Shown: piece by piece, positions 11,253 to 23,211 of the stretch | Layout of the letters: each line of letters starts with the position of its first letter | Position numbering within the stretch: the first letter of the stretch is position 1 | DNA from: Oscheius onirici | Taxonomy: Eukaryota > Nematoda > Chromadorea > Rhabditida > Rhabditidae | Length of the DNA: 64,000 nt | Direction: 5' to 3' | Assembly: GCA_932521025.1 (NCBI GenBank) | Contig: OW051470.1 | Span: 8,976,501 to 9,040,500, forward strand | Notes under the pieces: generated by a model | Databases searched by the model: none | What the model saw: only the letters and a program-made list of their open reading frames with translations | What the model was told of the DNA's origin: nothing | Translations under genes and position numbers: made by a program

Positions 11253-13074
11253 TTATGGAGGATTTCGTTGTGCCCTCAATTCGTCGATGACTTGCTTAAC
11301 ATGTTTCGTCGGCCATCGTTTTAATGGATCAACGCAACTGTAAGTTACACGTTATTGACTATCTTTAAAACGACTAACCCTTTAAACAATTGTTTAAAAA
11401 TTCCAACTTTGGCTGGATCAATATTCGGCCTTAGTTCCAGTCCATCATTTAATCCGTGAAGTAATTTACAAATTTCAGCATACTTTTCTTCTTTCGTGTA
11501 GTATTCTTCGAATGGCATTCTGTAAAGGAGTGGCATTATGTTGGGCTTAAATAATAGCTCACTTCATAGAGCAGAGAAAGTATATTGTCATTCCGAAAGA
11601 ATGTATATCGGCGAATGTACTGTATTGTTGTTTCAAATACTGTTCTCTACAGCGGAATGGATCTGTTCCCACGCTGAAATTAGTCTTTTAATCTGGCAAG
11701 CTGGGACAAAAAATTATGTGAAAACTATTCTAAACAAGTCTCCCAGCAACATGATTTGCCATTCGACAAGTGCTTTGCTACCTCTACTTTTCTACCTCCA
11801 CTTGGGAGACCATCCATTGCTCCCAGGTCTCTGTGTGTGTGTGTGTTTGTCTGAAGCTAATTGAGGATAAGGAGGGGAGCTTTGTGCGCAACTTAGTTTT
11901 TAACAAGTCGCGACAGGAAAAGCAAGTGCGCAAAGTGTTCTAACGACTTTGGTAGTTTCTTTGGAGGGACGGGGTGACTGGAACAGAGTGACAAGGGAAG
12001 AAGGGAAGGGATAGTAGGATTGAGACTCACTATAGCTAGGAATGGGCCGGGCGACCCGCTCAGGTCCTACATTTTGAAATTAGGCTTGGGAGGGAGTGGG
12101 TTCAAATATAATTTCGGTAGTTTCTTCGGAGGGTCAGGGAGAGTGACTGAAGGAGAGTAACAAAGGAGGAATGAAAGGGAAATCACGACTGGGGTTTCGT
12201 GACAGAGCGAAGTCATGAATTTCTACTTTAGCCCTGGAAGGGCGTTGCCAACCTTGTTTGAAGAAAAGTCAATTTTCTAGTTCAAAATTAAGGCGCTATG
12301 GTGTTTGACTCTATGAGGATGTGTTTATTTGTGTCCATGGCCACGAGAATCGTCATGCAAGGCAAGAGTTGTCAGAATTAGATAGTAAGTAACTTTTGAA
12401 CCCCCTAAAACCCTGAAAACTCACTGTTGTAACGAGGGTTCTCCGATTTTCGTAGCAGCGCCAAAATCACAAATAAGAATATCAAAATCTCCTTTGATAA
12501 GAATGCTGAATTGATGCTATAGCGAATAATAAATAATCACGAACTTGTTTGGATTGAGATCGCCGTGGATTACCTTAGCGACTAAATGAAGATAGTCGAT
12601 TCCGGCAAATATTCCAAATACTATTTTTTCTCTTATTCTTGGCTCGACGCTAGTTGGTGGAGGCTGTTGGTGACGGTAATGCATTATGTCTAAACAAGCA
12701 GAATTAAAGTTGGCCTCGTTTATTTTCTCTTACAATGGTAAAGATCTGTTCTTGCTTTCTCAGTAATATAGCCTACAGTAGCATGCAGTAGCTTAGAACA
12801 GACAATATTTTTGATATTAATTATGTTGGGATGAACCAACTGAAAGGGATACGGTTAAAAGTATGAATAAATCAGCAAACCTCTTTCAATATTTTAATCT
12901 CATTATCCATTGCTTCTTTTATCCAATCATCTCTGCGCGTACCTTTCTTGATTTTTTTGAATACACAGATTTCATTTGGGTTTGACGGATCAAGAACCTC
13001 GACGCATTTTCCGTAGGCTCCTTCTCCACAACTCTTTCCAGTTTTCAGACGGTGTTCCCAAATTAGTGTAATGT
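11253..13074 (-). CDS. Divergent protein kinase, apparently intact
   Basis: Seven exons (13074-12881, 12839-12734, 12689-12545, 12505-12425, 11673-11563, 11519-11379, 11337-11253) join in phase into a full kinase domain of about 287 codons. Visible motifs are the glycine loop GEGAYGKCVEV, the lysine strand ICVFKKI, the helix-C glutamate in EAMDNEIKIL, the catalytic loop HGDLNPNN (HRD changed to HGD, Asp and Asn kept), DFGAA, the P+1 loop GTDPFRCREQ, the F-helix DIHSFGMTIY and the C-lobe Arg in DPLKRWP. It ends at a stop at 11253. An upstream exon with the start codon is likely; a candidate ATG-containing frame runs to 13144, but the in-phase acceptor is at 13074. The 750-nt fourth intron carries repeat R1. 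It is not assignable to a named family by eye; the loop motifs suggest a TKL- or worm-specific Ser/Thr kinase. It appears catalytically competent. Confidence 0.75.
11819..12256 (+). repeat. Dispersed repeat R1, copy 2, inside a kinase intron
   Basis: Same order of motifs as the copy at 5311-5724, from CTCCCAGGTCTC with a TG run to GCCCTGGAAGGGCGTTGCCAA. It lies within the intron between the DFG exon (ending 12425) and the P+1-loop exon (starting 11673) of the minus-strand kinase, which explains that intron's size. A reverse-oriented scrap of the CGTGGCCATGGAC repeat follows at about 12320-12365. Confidence 0.75.
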
Positions 13075-13254
13075 CTGAAACAAGGAGAGTTGTTACAGAA
13101 TTTCCCATACGCCATTGGTTAGAGGCAGTTGATTCAGGTCGCACAGCGAAAAACGCAGTAACCTATAGTTTTTAACTGTCTTACGAAATAATATATAATA
13201 TCAATTCGTCGCGTGACAGCGTCGCAAACGTTTCTTCCTGTTCTTTACTGTTGT

Positions 13255-14135
13255 CTCTATCACAACAAGTAAAAACTGGTGGTACCTCCAAGTTGAAAAC
13301 TAACTTGCATCTAACAAGCCTGACAATTTCTGAATGGTCACGACGATTCTCGTGGCCATGACAAACAAAGTCACAGAGTCAGCCACAGACACCATTGCAC
13401 TTTAATATTAAAGACCAGCCGACTTCGTACCTCACAACAGTAATAGACCTTTCCAAGTTAAAAACTTAATTGTTGTCTAAATTCTCGAGGACATAACTTG
13501 TTACCTGTGGCTTCAGAGTGCCAAACCATAGAGGGACTTGAAAACAGTGAAAAGGGGAATATTTCAAAAAAACGGACGTGGTAGCCAGATTCCTCGCAAA
13601 ATTTCGATAAAACCGTTGCCCTCCGATTTGCATTTTGACAACGCCCAGTGGTTGAAAAGTTTGAAATACACTTCGGGTACCCTTAGCGTTTTAATAAGAG
13701 AGGACCAGCCGGCTTCGCCGCCTGTCGGCGGCTTTTCTACTTGTGTTTTCTTCTTAACTTTTGATCCCTTCCCCAGTCAACCGATCTCTTCTGATCCTGT
13801 CACGTCTTCTTTCTTCCCACTCAATCGGACCCTTTTTTGTTCTTCCCAGGGTTCCCATCCCCTCCTAACTAACCGATACGAAGTTTCCTATTTTCTAGCT
13901 GTCCGGTCCCTCTCTGATCTTATACAGATCAACCGGTCCTTTTTAATCCCCTACCGGTTGGCCTTACTCTATTTGCTACTCAAAATAATTTAGCAAAAAT
14001 ATTTGGCGAGGAGAGGAATCGAACCCGGGTCGTCTGAGTGAAGACGGCGACTCTTAACAATACACCAAAATTTTGTGGTCATGGACAAACAGACACACAG
14101 ACAAACGCACAGAGTCAGCCACAGACACCACAGCA
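13255..14135. repeat. Pair of SINE-like repeats (R2 scrap and R3 copy 2)
   Basis: 13255-13412 is a short piece containing CACGACGATTCTCGTGGCCATG and CAGCCACAGACACCAT. 13697-14135 is a full copy of the tRNA-like repeat at 7678-8178. Its minus-strand head has a near-consensus B box (GGGTTCGATTCC, 14018-14007) and the same GCCGGCTTCGCCGCCTG hairpin at 13705-13730. Further scraps with the CTCGTGGCCATGGACAAAC motif are at 19480-19745 and 21860-22010. This is probably a SINE family with variable internal deletions. Confidence 0.65.
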
Positions 14136-14466
14136 ATTTAATATTTTAAATTCTAAGTACTAAAAACAGCGGGCAAAGGTTTATGGGGCAATCCTAACGG
14201 TGCGGTGAGAAAACATACGGTCATTAATAGTAGAAATTCTATTCTCTTCATCTCCGGGAGACAGCTGTAGATTCTCTAGAGCAACTGGAACACATTGAAG
14301 ATATTCCATGTTGCTGCTACCAGAATCGGATGGATCGAGCATCGTAGACAGCTTCAAGCAAGCTAAACGCGATCGTTGCAGTTTTGTTATCAGCACCTAG
14401 CCTACAGGAATCGATTGCAGCGAGCTGATAACAGCACGACAGCTCCTTTTACATTCCTTGCTTGTG

Positions 14467-16601
14467 ATGGAGGGCATTGACTCAACTCGCAGTGAGTATA
14501 CATTATACTGTTAGATGAAGTTTATTTCAGAAAGCTATGAGACTATCACTTCGGACGAAGAGTTTTACGCGCCAATTTCACCACCTTGCGCGAGCGAAGG
14601 ACCTTCTGATGAAGGTAAGTTTTTATAGAAAAAACGAGTTACAGATTCAGAAATGACGGAAGAAGAACAGGTTTTCAATCCACGCGATGGCCACTTTATC
14701 ATTCATTCATTCGAAGAATGCAATCTCGACGACAAAGTAATTGTAGCAAGTGATTCGGCATCCATTCTATACAAAGCCAAATCCCGTGTTTGGTAAGCTG
14801 AAACGGGCAGGTTTCTTTACCCCCCCCCCCCATACACTTGGATTTTTGGATGCGGCGGGGGCAATTTAAATTTTCCGGCTCTCGTTTGTATTTTGCAGCT
14901 TTGTCCCAGTGAGCACAGTTGTAGCCCGGACCAAGCTCTACAACTTTGCAGAACATTGCAAAGCTTGAAAATGCTGTTATCACTATGAAAAAGTGATTCT
15001 AAGCCAAAACTTGTCAACCAAGGCAAAAGTATTTTTTCACAGTAAAAACAGCATTTTCACGCTCTGCAATGTTTTGCAAAGTTGTAGAGCTTGATCAGGG
15101 CTACAACTTTGCTCATTGTGTCAAAGCTGGAAAATGCAAACGAAAGCCGGAAAATTTAAATTGCCCCCGCCGCACCCAAAAATCCAAGTTTAGGAGGGGG
15201 GGCGTAAAGATACCGCCCCAGCTGAAAGGCATAATTTAATTCCCAAGGTTTAGTGGTCGTGTTCTTGTTAAAGTTTTTGCATCTAATAGCCAGCGGAAGA
15301 AGGAGGAAATGAAGTTATACCAGGTATTTTTAGATTTTCAGTTTGTTACGCGTTTCAGCAATTATACCATTTTTCACATTCTAATGTGATACGGTTTCTG
15401 GGAACTATTGTTGAAAAAGAAAAAGCGATCGGATATATGATGAAATCTGTGAATGGCGGGACTTTAACCGAATGTTGATCGCATTTTTTTCGGAAAAAAC
15501 CTTTAATTAAGGTATTTACGACCAATCGTTTACGTATAGTGCAGCAGAGGCCTGGAAGTGGACAAGCCAAGTAGCAGCGGGAATTTTTTATTTACATTCT
15601 AGGGGGATAGCCCACAGAGACATCAGACCTTCAAAGTAAGCCTACAAAATTTTCTTATTTGCTAAAAAAAATAAGAGCGACTACCATAACCCGAAATACT
15701 ACGTGCAAAGCCTGAAATTAGGCCGCGTATCCAGTTTTTTTAAAATGGGTCACGAAGAATTTTCGGGTTACGATTGTCGTTATTTTTTTGAACCGATCCA
15801 AAGCACGAGTTTTCAGCATACTGTGGGAGAAACATCGAAATAATATACAAGTAAAAATTTCGGATTTTGGAGCAGCTCAGAGACCCAAGGAGAATGTTAA
15901 ACTCCAGAACCCGTAATTTTTAAGTTTTCTTTCCGTTGCGAACTTTTAGTGCTGGAACGTGGGAATACATGGCGCCTGAAATATTAAATGATGGAATTCT
16001 CGAACCGTCAGAATTAGCTTATGCTTCTGATGTTTATGCCTTCGCAATTACAATTTGGGAAATTTTTAATAGAAAAAACCCTATTGATTCCAACGACACG
16101 GAGTTTCTTGCACAGAAAAGAGGAAAAACATATTTGCTGGAGTATTGGTCAGATAAAATTGTTCGACAACAATGGAGGCCAGTATCAAAGCTACATCTTC
16201 CAGAAGTAAACAATTATTTATCCAGGTGACTTTACACGGAGCGGATTTTCAGCATTTTTCAGAATGTGGGCCGAGTTGCCAGAGCAACGGCCTCCTATGT
16301 CGCACGTCTTGAAGTTTTTCCGTGGTTTACCAAGCAACGTGGAAGAAACTCGTGGAAGACACAAACCTTTTCCACTCGTTCGGACAGTTTCTGCATGTTT
16401 GTAACTTGCTACAGGTGATACGTATTTTTTTCAGCAAACCAAGCAAAAAATCAAGCATATTTACTCGAAAGTGGTTCAGGTAGAGAAATGGAAAGAATAT
16501 TGAAATGCCAAATGAAAGCCGAACAGGATGACCAAAGAGAAGCACAGGAAAGTTTGTATAGGGAGTTGGAACGGCTTGAGTGGAACCAACAGCAAACATG
16601 A
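14467..16601 (+). CDS. Protein kinase with acidic N-terminus and C-terminal tail, intact
   Basis: Ten exons (14467-14491, 14531-14614, 14645-14792, 15254-15323, 15359-15473, 15545-15635, 15817-15912, 15950-16225, 16263-16396, 16435-16601) join in phase to about 401 codons. The N-terminal ~60 residues are Ser/Glu/Asp rich. The domain shows ASILYKAK (weak glycine loop), VLVKVF (lysine), EEMKLYQQL (helix C), the hinge VNGGTLTE, the intact catalytic loop HRDIRPSN, KISDFGAA, GTWEYMAPEI, SDVYAFAITIWEIF and EQRPPM. The tail is charged and probably helical (EMERILKCQMKAEQDD) and ends ERLEWNQQQT. The acceptor at 15545 must be the second AG; the first would shift the frame. Catalytic residues are present, so it is probably active. 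Family: TKL/tyrosine-kinase-like, otherwise unknown. Confidence 0.8.
14815..15232. repeat. Foldback element F1 with C/G homopolymer ends, in a kinase intron
   Basis: It opens with a run of about 13 C at 14818-14830 and ends with a G run near 15196. The arms share GGCTCTCGTTTG.ATTTT and GGGGGCAATTTAAATTTTCCGG. The inner part contains TGCAAAGTTGTAGAGCTTGATC and its complement. A second copy with the same architecture is at 30868-31255 in DEPDC5, and the inner AACTTTGCAGAACA core recurs at 35380-35430 and 44735-44800. Both full copies lie in introns. Confidence 0.8.
15660..15795. repeat. Small palindrome in kinase intron 6
   Basis: AATAAGAGCGACTACCATAACCC at the left pairs with GGGTTACGATTGTCGTTATT at the right, with ACGTGCAAAGCCTG in the loop. 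It fills the intron between the HRD and DFG exons of the plus-strand kinase. The arms share the ACCATAACCCG/CGGGTTACG motif with the palindrome at 23408-23530 in GPN3. Confidence 0.6.
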
Positions 16602-17877
16602 GTGCTGATCAATTTTTATTACTGTAACTTTGAGATGGATTATTGAAAAACAACAGATGGAGGCGAAATCGCAGCCAAAAATCCCTAATCAACTGCAAAA
16701 CATTTTTATTTGTATAAAGTGTTTTACGTGCTAGGCTGTTTCTCTTGTTTCCTAAAACCAGGGCCAAAATATATTTTTACAGAGAACATGAAACTTTTAC
16801 TGCCCAAAGACATCGGACTGTGCCAATATCGTTTTTCTCTTTCGAGGATATCATGTTAGCGACTGGTCAACATATATTTCGTACATTATAACGTTTCTCT
16901 TGTTAGAGACATGAAAGTTTCTCCTGATCTTCTCCTGATGAAATTTTAATAGTCTAAACTCTTCCTATGGCCTTCGATAGCTTTCTAACGATGTCCACCG
17001 AAAATTTTGTTTGATAAGTGGTCTTGTTCATTGAGCCATCCAGTGTTTCTGTTGCTCTTTCTCGAGCCGGGCTTCGATTTTTAAAGCGGTCTGGTTGTCT
17101 GTAGCGGTCACTACATTGAGCAGATCTGTACCGATTATATCGTTTCCTAAAATTGACTTCACCAGATTTGGCCAAAGATTCTGTCCCGATCGGACATCTT
17201 CGCTATCTCACTTGCGATTTATACAAGCCGTATTCTTGTAGGATATACTTCCGGATCAGCTCCCAGCATTGTCGAAATATTAGGTCGCCAACTAAGTATT
17301 TAAAAAACACTCATAACTTTTTCCAATTTCAACGAAATCGTGCAAACTCGGTTCCAAAATGTATGTTTCATTGAGGCCGAATTAATAGGCTATACGAGAG
17401 ACCTGGATATCTCATCAAAAAATCAGCTCGATTGGATCAGTAGTTTTCTCAAAAATTCAATTTCGATCTCAAAAAATCACCATGAGGTGGGGTACATGCT
17501 GAAATTTGGGACTCAAAATCGTCCCTAGACTTTATTTCGAAACATACGGAGCTGATATTTTGCAGGGGTACTTTTCCTCGGACTCGAACCCTGGTCGTGT
17601 CAGCGTGAATTTTCCAAACCCACTGCGTCATCCGGACATTTTCAGTTTTACCATGATCCCAAAGTCAAAAATTGTTTTTCAAAAACGCAAAATACTCGTC
17701 TCATTGAGCTGAGGTTTTCACTAATTGACAACTTTTTTGTAGGATACAACCCTGAAGAGTTATGGGCAAAATTGTGTTTTGATCGAAACTTGGAACGTTC
17801 ACTATTTTTAGACGATGAGATATCCAAAAAATTGGTATTGTTTCAATGTACAAAAGTAGAGATCATAAATTTGCAAG
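16602..17877. other. Intergenic between convergent genes; one tRNA-like relic
   Basis: No coding frame is convincing. On the minus strand, 17640-17570 contains TGACGCAGTGGGTTTGG (A-box-like) and GGGTTCGAGTCC (B-box consensus), the spacing of a tRNA or tRNA-derived SINE. I could not fold an acceptor stem, so I regard it as a relic. The rest is AT-rich DNA forming the 3' side of both the plus-strand kinase and the minus-strand KANSL2-like gene. Confidence 0.5.
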
Positions 17878-20800
17878 TCATGGCGTTCCATCGTCATCCC
17901 GATCTTCTTGCTCTTCGTCGTCCATCAGGCGCATGTAGAACATTTCCTCGTCGAGATCATCATTGTCATCCTCCTCATCGACATCATCGAAATCGTCCAG
18001 AAGAAAGTCGTCGTCCTCATTTTCTGGCACATGTTCATATGAACTGTATCGACGGCGATCGTCCTCCTCCTCAGTGTCATCCGATTCAGTTGAGGGTGAC
18101 TTGCTCGGCTCCCTCAGGTCACAGTAGTACGGGAAGGGACCGTATCTCTCCAGACGTGAGTCTCGATGAATTGTACACTTTCCGTCCCACAGAGCGGCGT
18201 CAACAGTCAGTACTGGACGTCTGGAATGGGATTACTGTAGGTAAGATAGTGTGAATAGAAACCTGCAGAACTGCGGATGGGTGCAGAATTGGAACAGCTT
18301 CTGGTTTACGTTATACAGGACGTGATGGCCGCAGTGATTGGAGGATGGGAGACAGGCTCGTTCGCATCTGAAAGAGAGGTTTTGAAAATGATCAGGGACA
18401 GGGACAGGGACAGAGGGAGTCTTTTTTACCTTTGCTTGTTCTCAATTTGACAGCACCTCCTAATAGTTGGAGGCATCAACTGTGTCGGTAGTGGCTCATT
18501 CTCCATCTGTTGGCGGAGAGCGGCTCCAGTAGACGTCGGATGCTTCCTCACTGCTTGCATAATTGGAGCATTGACCTGAGCCGTCTTCATCAGCTGGTGT
18601 CGCTCCAGGCGAAGCTGTTTTCTCAGTAAGTACAACTGTAGCTCCTTGTCCTTGTACTCGGCTGGAAAATGGTCGAATCAGTTTTTCCTTGCAAGTGTTC
18701 AAAATTCTCAGTCTCCCCACTCACTAGAAGTTTCCATGCCGACCGGATGAATCTGTCTCATCGGAGCCACCATTCCTTCTTCATCCTCAGAGTCCTCTGA
18801 CGATTCATAGCCAATTGGAAGCATATTATGCTCATCGAACTCTTCCCGCTCTATCTTGTTGCACATCTCATTGATCGGATTGATATCTCTGTACGGACCG
18901 ACCATCTTCCGGACCTGCATCTTGGTGCGAATTCTCAATCTTTCAAACTGAATAAAATTCTTATTAAAAATATGCATAAATCACTACTACCTGAGGGATA
19001 AATTCGTCCTCATCTGACGATGACGAAGAGGCGAAGCGAATCGGTGGAGCAACCTGTGCCAGATTCCTTGCATTTCCCTTGCCATTAAAGGTCAGTCTGG
19101 TCGGTGGCACTATTCGGCGTGCATTCAACATCAGTTTAGTTAGGGGCAGATTGCTGGCTTGCAGCTGCTGTGCAGTGAACGGTAGCTCCCCTTTCATGAG
19201 TTTTTGACCGCCACGGGACAGCATTGAAGCTATCCATCTTTTCCGTCCGACAGCGTCTAGCTTGTCCTGAAAAATAGCACTGTCACTGTAACAGTAACCA
19301 CCTGTAGCTGTTACTTTTACTGTTACTGTAGCAGTAACTGTAATTGTACTCGTTACTGTTACTGTACCTATTACTGTGACTCTTACTTGTCAAGCCCGTC
19401 GATACCTCTCCTATCTATTTGGCCCGTTCTTCATATTCGTTACTTGTCATTAGTTGCGTGACTTTTTCCCAACTGTTTCTTCTTTCAATTTTACCAGACG
19501 ACTTCGTCGCCTGCCGGCGTCGTTGCGCCAAACTTTTCTACCGGCTCTTTACCGTCCCTAAAGCTTTCTACTTGCCTCTACACAGTAGACGCCAAAGTCT
19601 AATAAAAACTGTTAATTAAAAAAGTTCAAAAGTGACTTGTTACCTAATCCTGACAACTCTTGACTTGCTACGACGATTCTCGTGGCCATGGACAAACAGA
19701 CAGACAAACAGACAGAATCAGCCACAGACACCATAACTTTTTAATAGTTTAGATCCTGGAATTTGTACTTCCTCCTAATTCCCACACTTTACTCGTATTT
19801 GGAATTTCACGCGCGGCCCCGGCACGCAAGGGACCAATTCAAACGAGTTCCGTCTCCCCAGTTAGTTTTGAGTTTGTGCTCTTGGGACCACATTGGTCCT
19901 TTGTCCTCTAGAATATTTTCAAGATATTTGTTTATCGTGAAGCGAAATAAACATCGATGCACATTAGAGTGTTATTTTAAAGAAACTGATTCAAGTTTTT
20001 GATTAAATTCTTCTTGTGAGCATTCCAGCTCAATTGATTCAGAAGACAAGGGCCGTCTTCGTGAAATTTACTGTCACTGTTACTCTTACTTTTATTGTTA
20101 CTCTTACTGCCTCTGTCTCCAAAAACTTACCCAAATACCGCTCAGTTTAGTAGCCTGTTCCGGGGCTATCGTTTTCGGAAATCCGCCTCCTTCTTTACTC
20201 TTCGGTAATTTCAACTCCTCGGCCTGTTTTCTCTGCTTCTTCCGAACCACATACTGTACAAACTTCTTCCTACATGCCGGGTTCATTCCAGAGATCACTG
20301 AACCACGTCATCAAATGAAAAAGTACAGTATACTTACAGCCTCGAATCTCAGCCTCACTCCTTTCATGAAGAGGCTTCCGCGAACTGCGTCCTGTCTTTA
20401 CTGGCTGCTGGGGAATAGATTGATTTGGAGATGACTAAATACCGTAAATATTTTTGAACAGAGGCACTGCGCCACTATTCCAATACACACAATACGCAAT
20501 TACGTAATCATTTTTTTGGATTGAAGAAACTATTTTTCGACTTTTCTAGTATTTTTTCCATACAGATATGATCCTAGCTACCAGTAAAAAAACAATGAAA
20601 AAGTTTAAAAAATGTCGTCGTCAATATAGTCCATTCCAAAAAAAAAAAAAAAAAAAGCATAATTCAAACCTTCCCGCCAAGAATTTTGCGGGAATTTGAA
20701 CGCTCAAAAATATGCCTCATTTTTCCAGCTTAGCTATTTTCTTTCTGTAGCCGATAATAATCTGTTTTTTTCTGTTCTTCGCGTAGTAAAGCGTACATTC

Positions 20801-22978
20801 TACTATTCTTGAACAGAAAACGAGCAAAAATAGGCCAAGAAACGATAAATGCAAAACCATCAATTTCCAAATTGAATTTTCTGCGTTCAAATTCCCGCAA
20901 AATTCTTGGCGGGCCGGTTTGAATTATGCACCAATTTTTTTTTGGAATGGACTAAAGGAAAAAAATGCGTACGCAATTACGTATTTTTTGTATTCGAATA
21001 GTGGCGCAGTGCCCCTATTCAAATATCTGGAAACAGAAAAATCCGACTCCTACCATAGTCTCAGTCACTGGTGTCATGAACTGTTGTGCCAACATCCTCG
21101 GTTCAATCTTGTTCTCCAGAACTGATCTCAGAATTGAATGTTCTGACGAAGATGGTTGCTGCTGTAGCATTTGAGGAAGACTACTGCCGACGGGACTGGT
21201 CAAAGCCCTCATCAGATGACTCTCAATTTTAGGGATGTTTAATGGAGCTAGTTCCGAATGTCTGGAAGAGAGTTGCTGTCTTTTCCAAGAGTACTACCTG
21301 TTTCTGTCATTAGACTCTTGAGAGGATGATTCGTCTCCAAGAGTAGCTTTTTCCGGTTCCCCTTCTACAGTAGTCGGCTTCTTTTTGGCCTCTTTCAATC
21401 CGGCCATGATCAAGTGCGTGCTGCAGAAGGTCTCCCCACTGTCCTTCTTGATAGCATTTGTACATCGCGAGAGCTGCTGTGCTTCTGTTTTATCTAGAGA
21501 ATTATGATGTTTAGAACAAAAATACTAGATTTGTTGTGAAACTTTTGGAACTAGAGTGGACCTGTGTCCATTATCAATTTTCTTCCAAATGACTTCTCTC
21601 AACGTTCTTTTTTCCCGTAATCTAATCACTTTCAGTCTCTGTACAACGTTGGATGCTCAGTCAAGTTTCCTGGATGATTATGTTTGCGTGTTATAATTGT
21701 CTCGCGGCAAACTAAATGGGTTCCTTCTTTTCATTGAACGAACCATAGTCAATTTTTTTCGAGTTTGTTAGCCTCAGTCTCTTTCCTGAGAGTTTGATTC
21801 TGTTTGACCTTACCTGAGCCTCTGTTTTTCTCAAAGTCCCGCTCCGTTGCCTGGTCACATTTTTATCTTACCAGGCGACGAAGTAAAGCCTTGTTTTATA
21901 TGTTCGTTACGTCTGAAGGGTTGTCCTACCGAATCCAAATTCCAAAATGATTGATCTTGACAACTTCTAATTTGTCACGACGAATCTCGTGGATTCGACT
22001 CTTAGGCTTCGCTATCCCCTATAGTTTGTTTCCAAGAGGCCAGGTATAACGGTTCAGCTTTTTCTTACTGTTAGTTTGCTTCTGAACTCACTTTTCGGCC
22101 TTCTCGTGTGTTCGCATTGGATGTATGGCGAGTTGGGGTCGTTCAAAATGTGCCGAATACAAAAGTTGTACCCAACGATCGCTCTCTGCTTGCACTAAAT
22201 CTAATTTTTTGTATAAATACGCGTAATTCTTACGCCAGGCTCTCCAGCCTCTGTCCTCAACTGACAGACGATCGAGACTGCCACACTACGCTTCCGTCGC
22301 TTCTCTTCTCCCTCAGCTGGAACTCCTTCAGTTTTCTCCGCTCCTTCAGCCTTTTCCTGTTCCCCTGCTTCCGGTTTCTTCTTCTTCGGCTTCTTTTCGC
22401 CTTTTTCTTCTTTCGCTGCAGAAATGGGGTGAAGTTGGTGGGAAAACTCACGTTTTTTGGGCTTTTTGTCCTTCTTGCCCTCCGACTGTGGCTCAGTTTC
22501 TACCGAGCTTACTGTGGAGCTGGAAGGCTCAGCATCGTCACTTTTGCCGCTTGAAGTTACTCTACAACCAACCTTTTTTAATTTTATCAAGGGCACAAAT
22601 GTGTGCAGAATTTTTGCAAACCGAGCCGCTGACAGGGTCGGACTTGGCCGCACAGGCTTGTTGCAAGAGAAAAATTACATTTTAACGTCTGAAAAGTTAC
22701 ATTTCCACAATTTTGTTAGAAATGAAAAAGGTGCGTAATTTGAATGCAAAACGAGGTTGTAGGATGACAACGACATTTTTTGGTACGGGAAAATCGAAAA
22801 GAAAGAGGTTTCGTCGCCAAATTAGGATTTGAGCTCATTTTCTGGCTGAAAGACAGGTTTTGCCTTGTTCTAAACTGAGTTTTCGATTATTTACTCACAT
22901 GTCTATGGTGGGAGATGGTGATATTGTCGTCGCAGGAGAATCTTCTCCCAGCTCCGGCGAATGCGCTTCCTCTTCCAT
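17878..22978 (-). CDS. KANSL2/INO80D-like zinc-finger chromatin protein
   Basis: Twelve exons were traced: 22978-22899, 22561-22452, 22415-22234, 21492-21298, 21261-21054, 20434-20338, 20297-20131, 19266-18991, 18947-18725, 18661-18430, 18367-18263 and 18220-17878. The N-terminus is acidic and lysine rich. It is followed by a first Cys/His cluster ([19 protein letters not shown]), a long central region with basic and Gln-rich parts ([27 protein letters not shown]), and a second cluster ([35 protein letters not shown]). The tail is very acidic and ends DRDDDGTP. Two separated C3H-type clusters with this spacing match the zf-C3Hc3H fold of KANSL2 (NSL histone acetyltransferase complex) and INO80D. 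Which of the two is not settled. A TTTTCAG site at 23012-23022, just upstream of the ATG, fits trans-splicing. Confidence 0.65.
19285..19395. repeat. GTAACAGTAACTGTTACTGT simple repeat in intron
   Basis: A run of imperfect GTAACAGTAAC / ACTGTTACTGT units lies inside the eighth-exon upstream intron of the KANSL2-like gene. The related TACTGTTACTCTTACT run at 20066-20112 is in the same intron. The units are partly self-complementary. Confidence 0.6.
20463..21014. repeat. Nested double foldback in KANSL2-like intron
   Basis: The outer arms, 20463-20510 and 20966-21014, share GGCACTGCGCCACTATTC / GAATAGTGGCGCAGTGCC and GCAATTACGTA. The inner arms, 20629-20702 and 20883-20950, share TCCATTCC plus an A/T run, GCATAATTCAAACC and CGCCAAGAATTTTGCGGGAA. 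One palindrome is therefore inserted inside another. It accounts for most of the intron between exons 21261-21054 and 20434-20338. Confidence 0.8.
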
Positions 22979-23011
22979 TTTTCTGAATCTCTTACTTGAA
23001 TAGCTTAAAAA

Positions 23012-23022
23012 CTGAAAAATAT
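23012..23022 (-). promoter_or_regulatory. Predicted trans-splice acceptor for KANSL2-like gene
   Basis: The minus strand reads TATTTTTCAG about 33 nt upstream of the ATG at 22978, with no matching upstream coding exon. GPN3 ends only 234 nt upstream on the same strand, so this may be a spliced-leader acceptor for a downstream operon gene. Confidence 0.45.
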
Positions 23023-23211
23023 ACTGAAAGCTACGTAATTTGAGGGAACTATCCCTTCAGAGAGCGTCACTGCAAAATGAACTGAAGTTTTTATGAAAAA
23101 TAACAAATGTCCAGGGAAAACAAACAAAACAAATCGATGGCCTTCTTTATTCGTCATCTTGTTCTTCGGGAAAGCGGTCCTTCACCTGAATTGACTCTTT
23201 TTGGCGGGAAT

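Noticed and set aside
15473..15545. Frameshift in the plus-strand kinase after GGTLTE
   Set aside because: The apparent break disappears if the second AG (GTGCAG at 15544) is used as the acceptor.
17772..18254. 160-codon plus-strand open frame
   Set aside because: Antisense of the acidic last exon of the KANSL2-like gene.
22108..22554. 148-codon plus-strand open frame
   Set aside because: Antisense of two KANSL2-like exons rich in Lys/Glu codons; a shadow.
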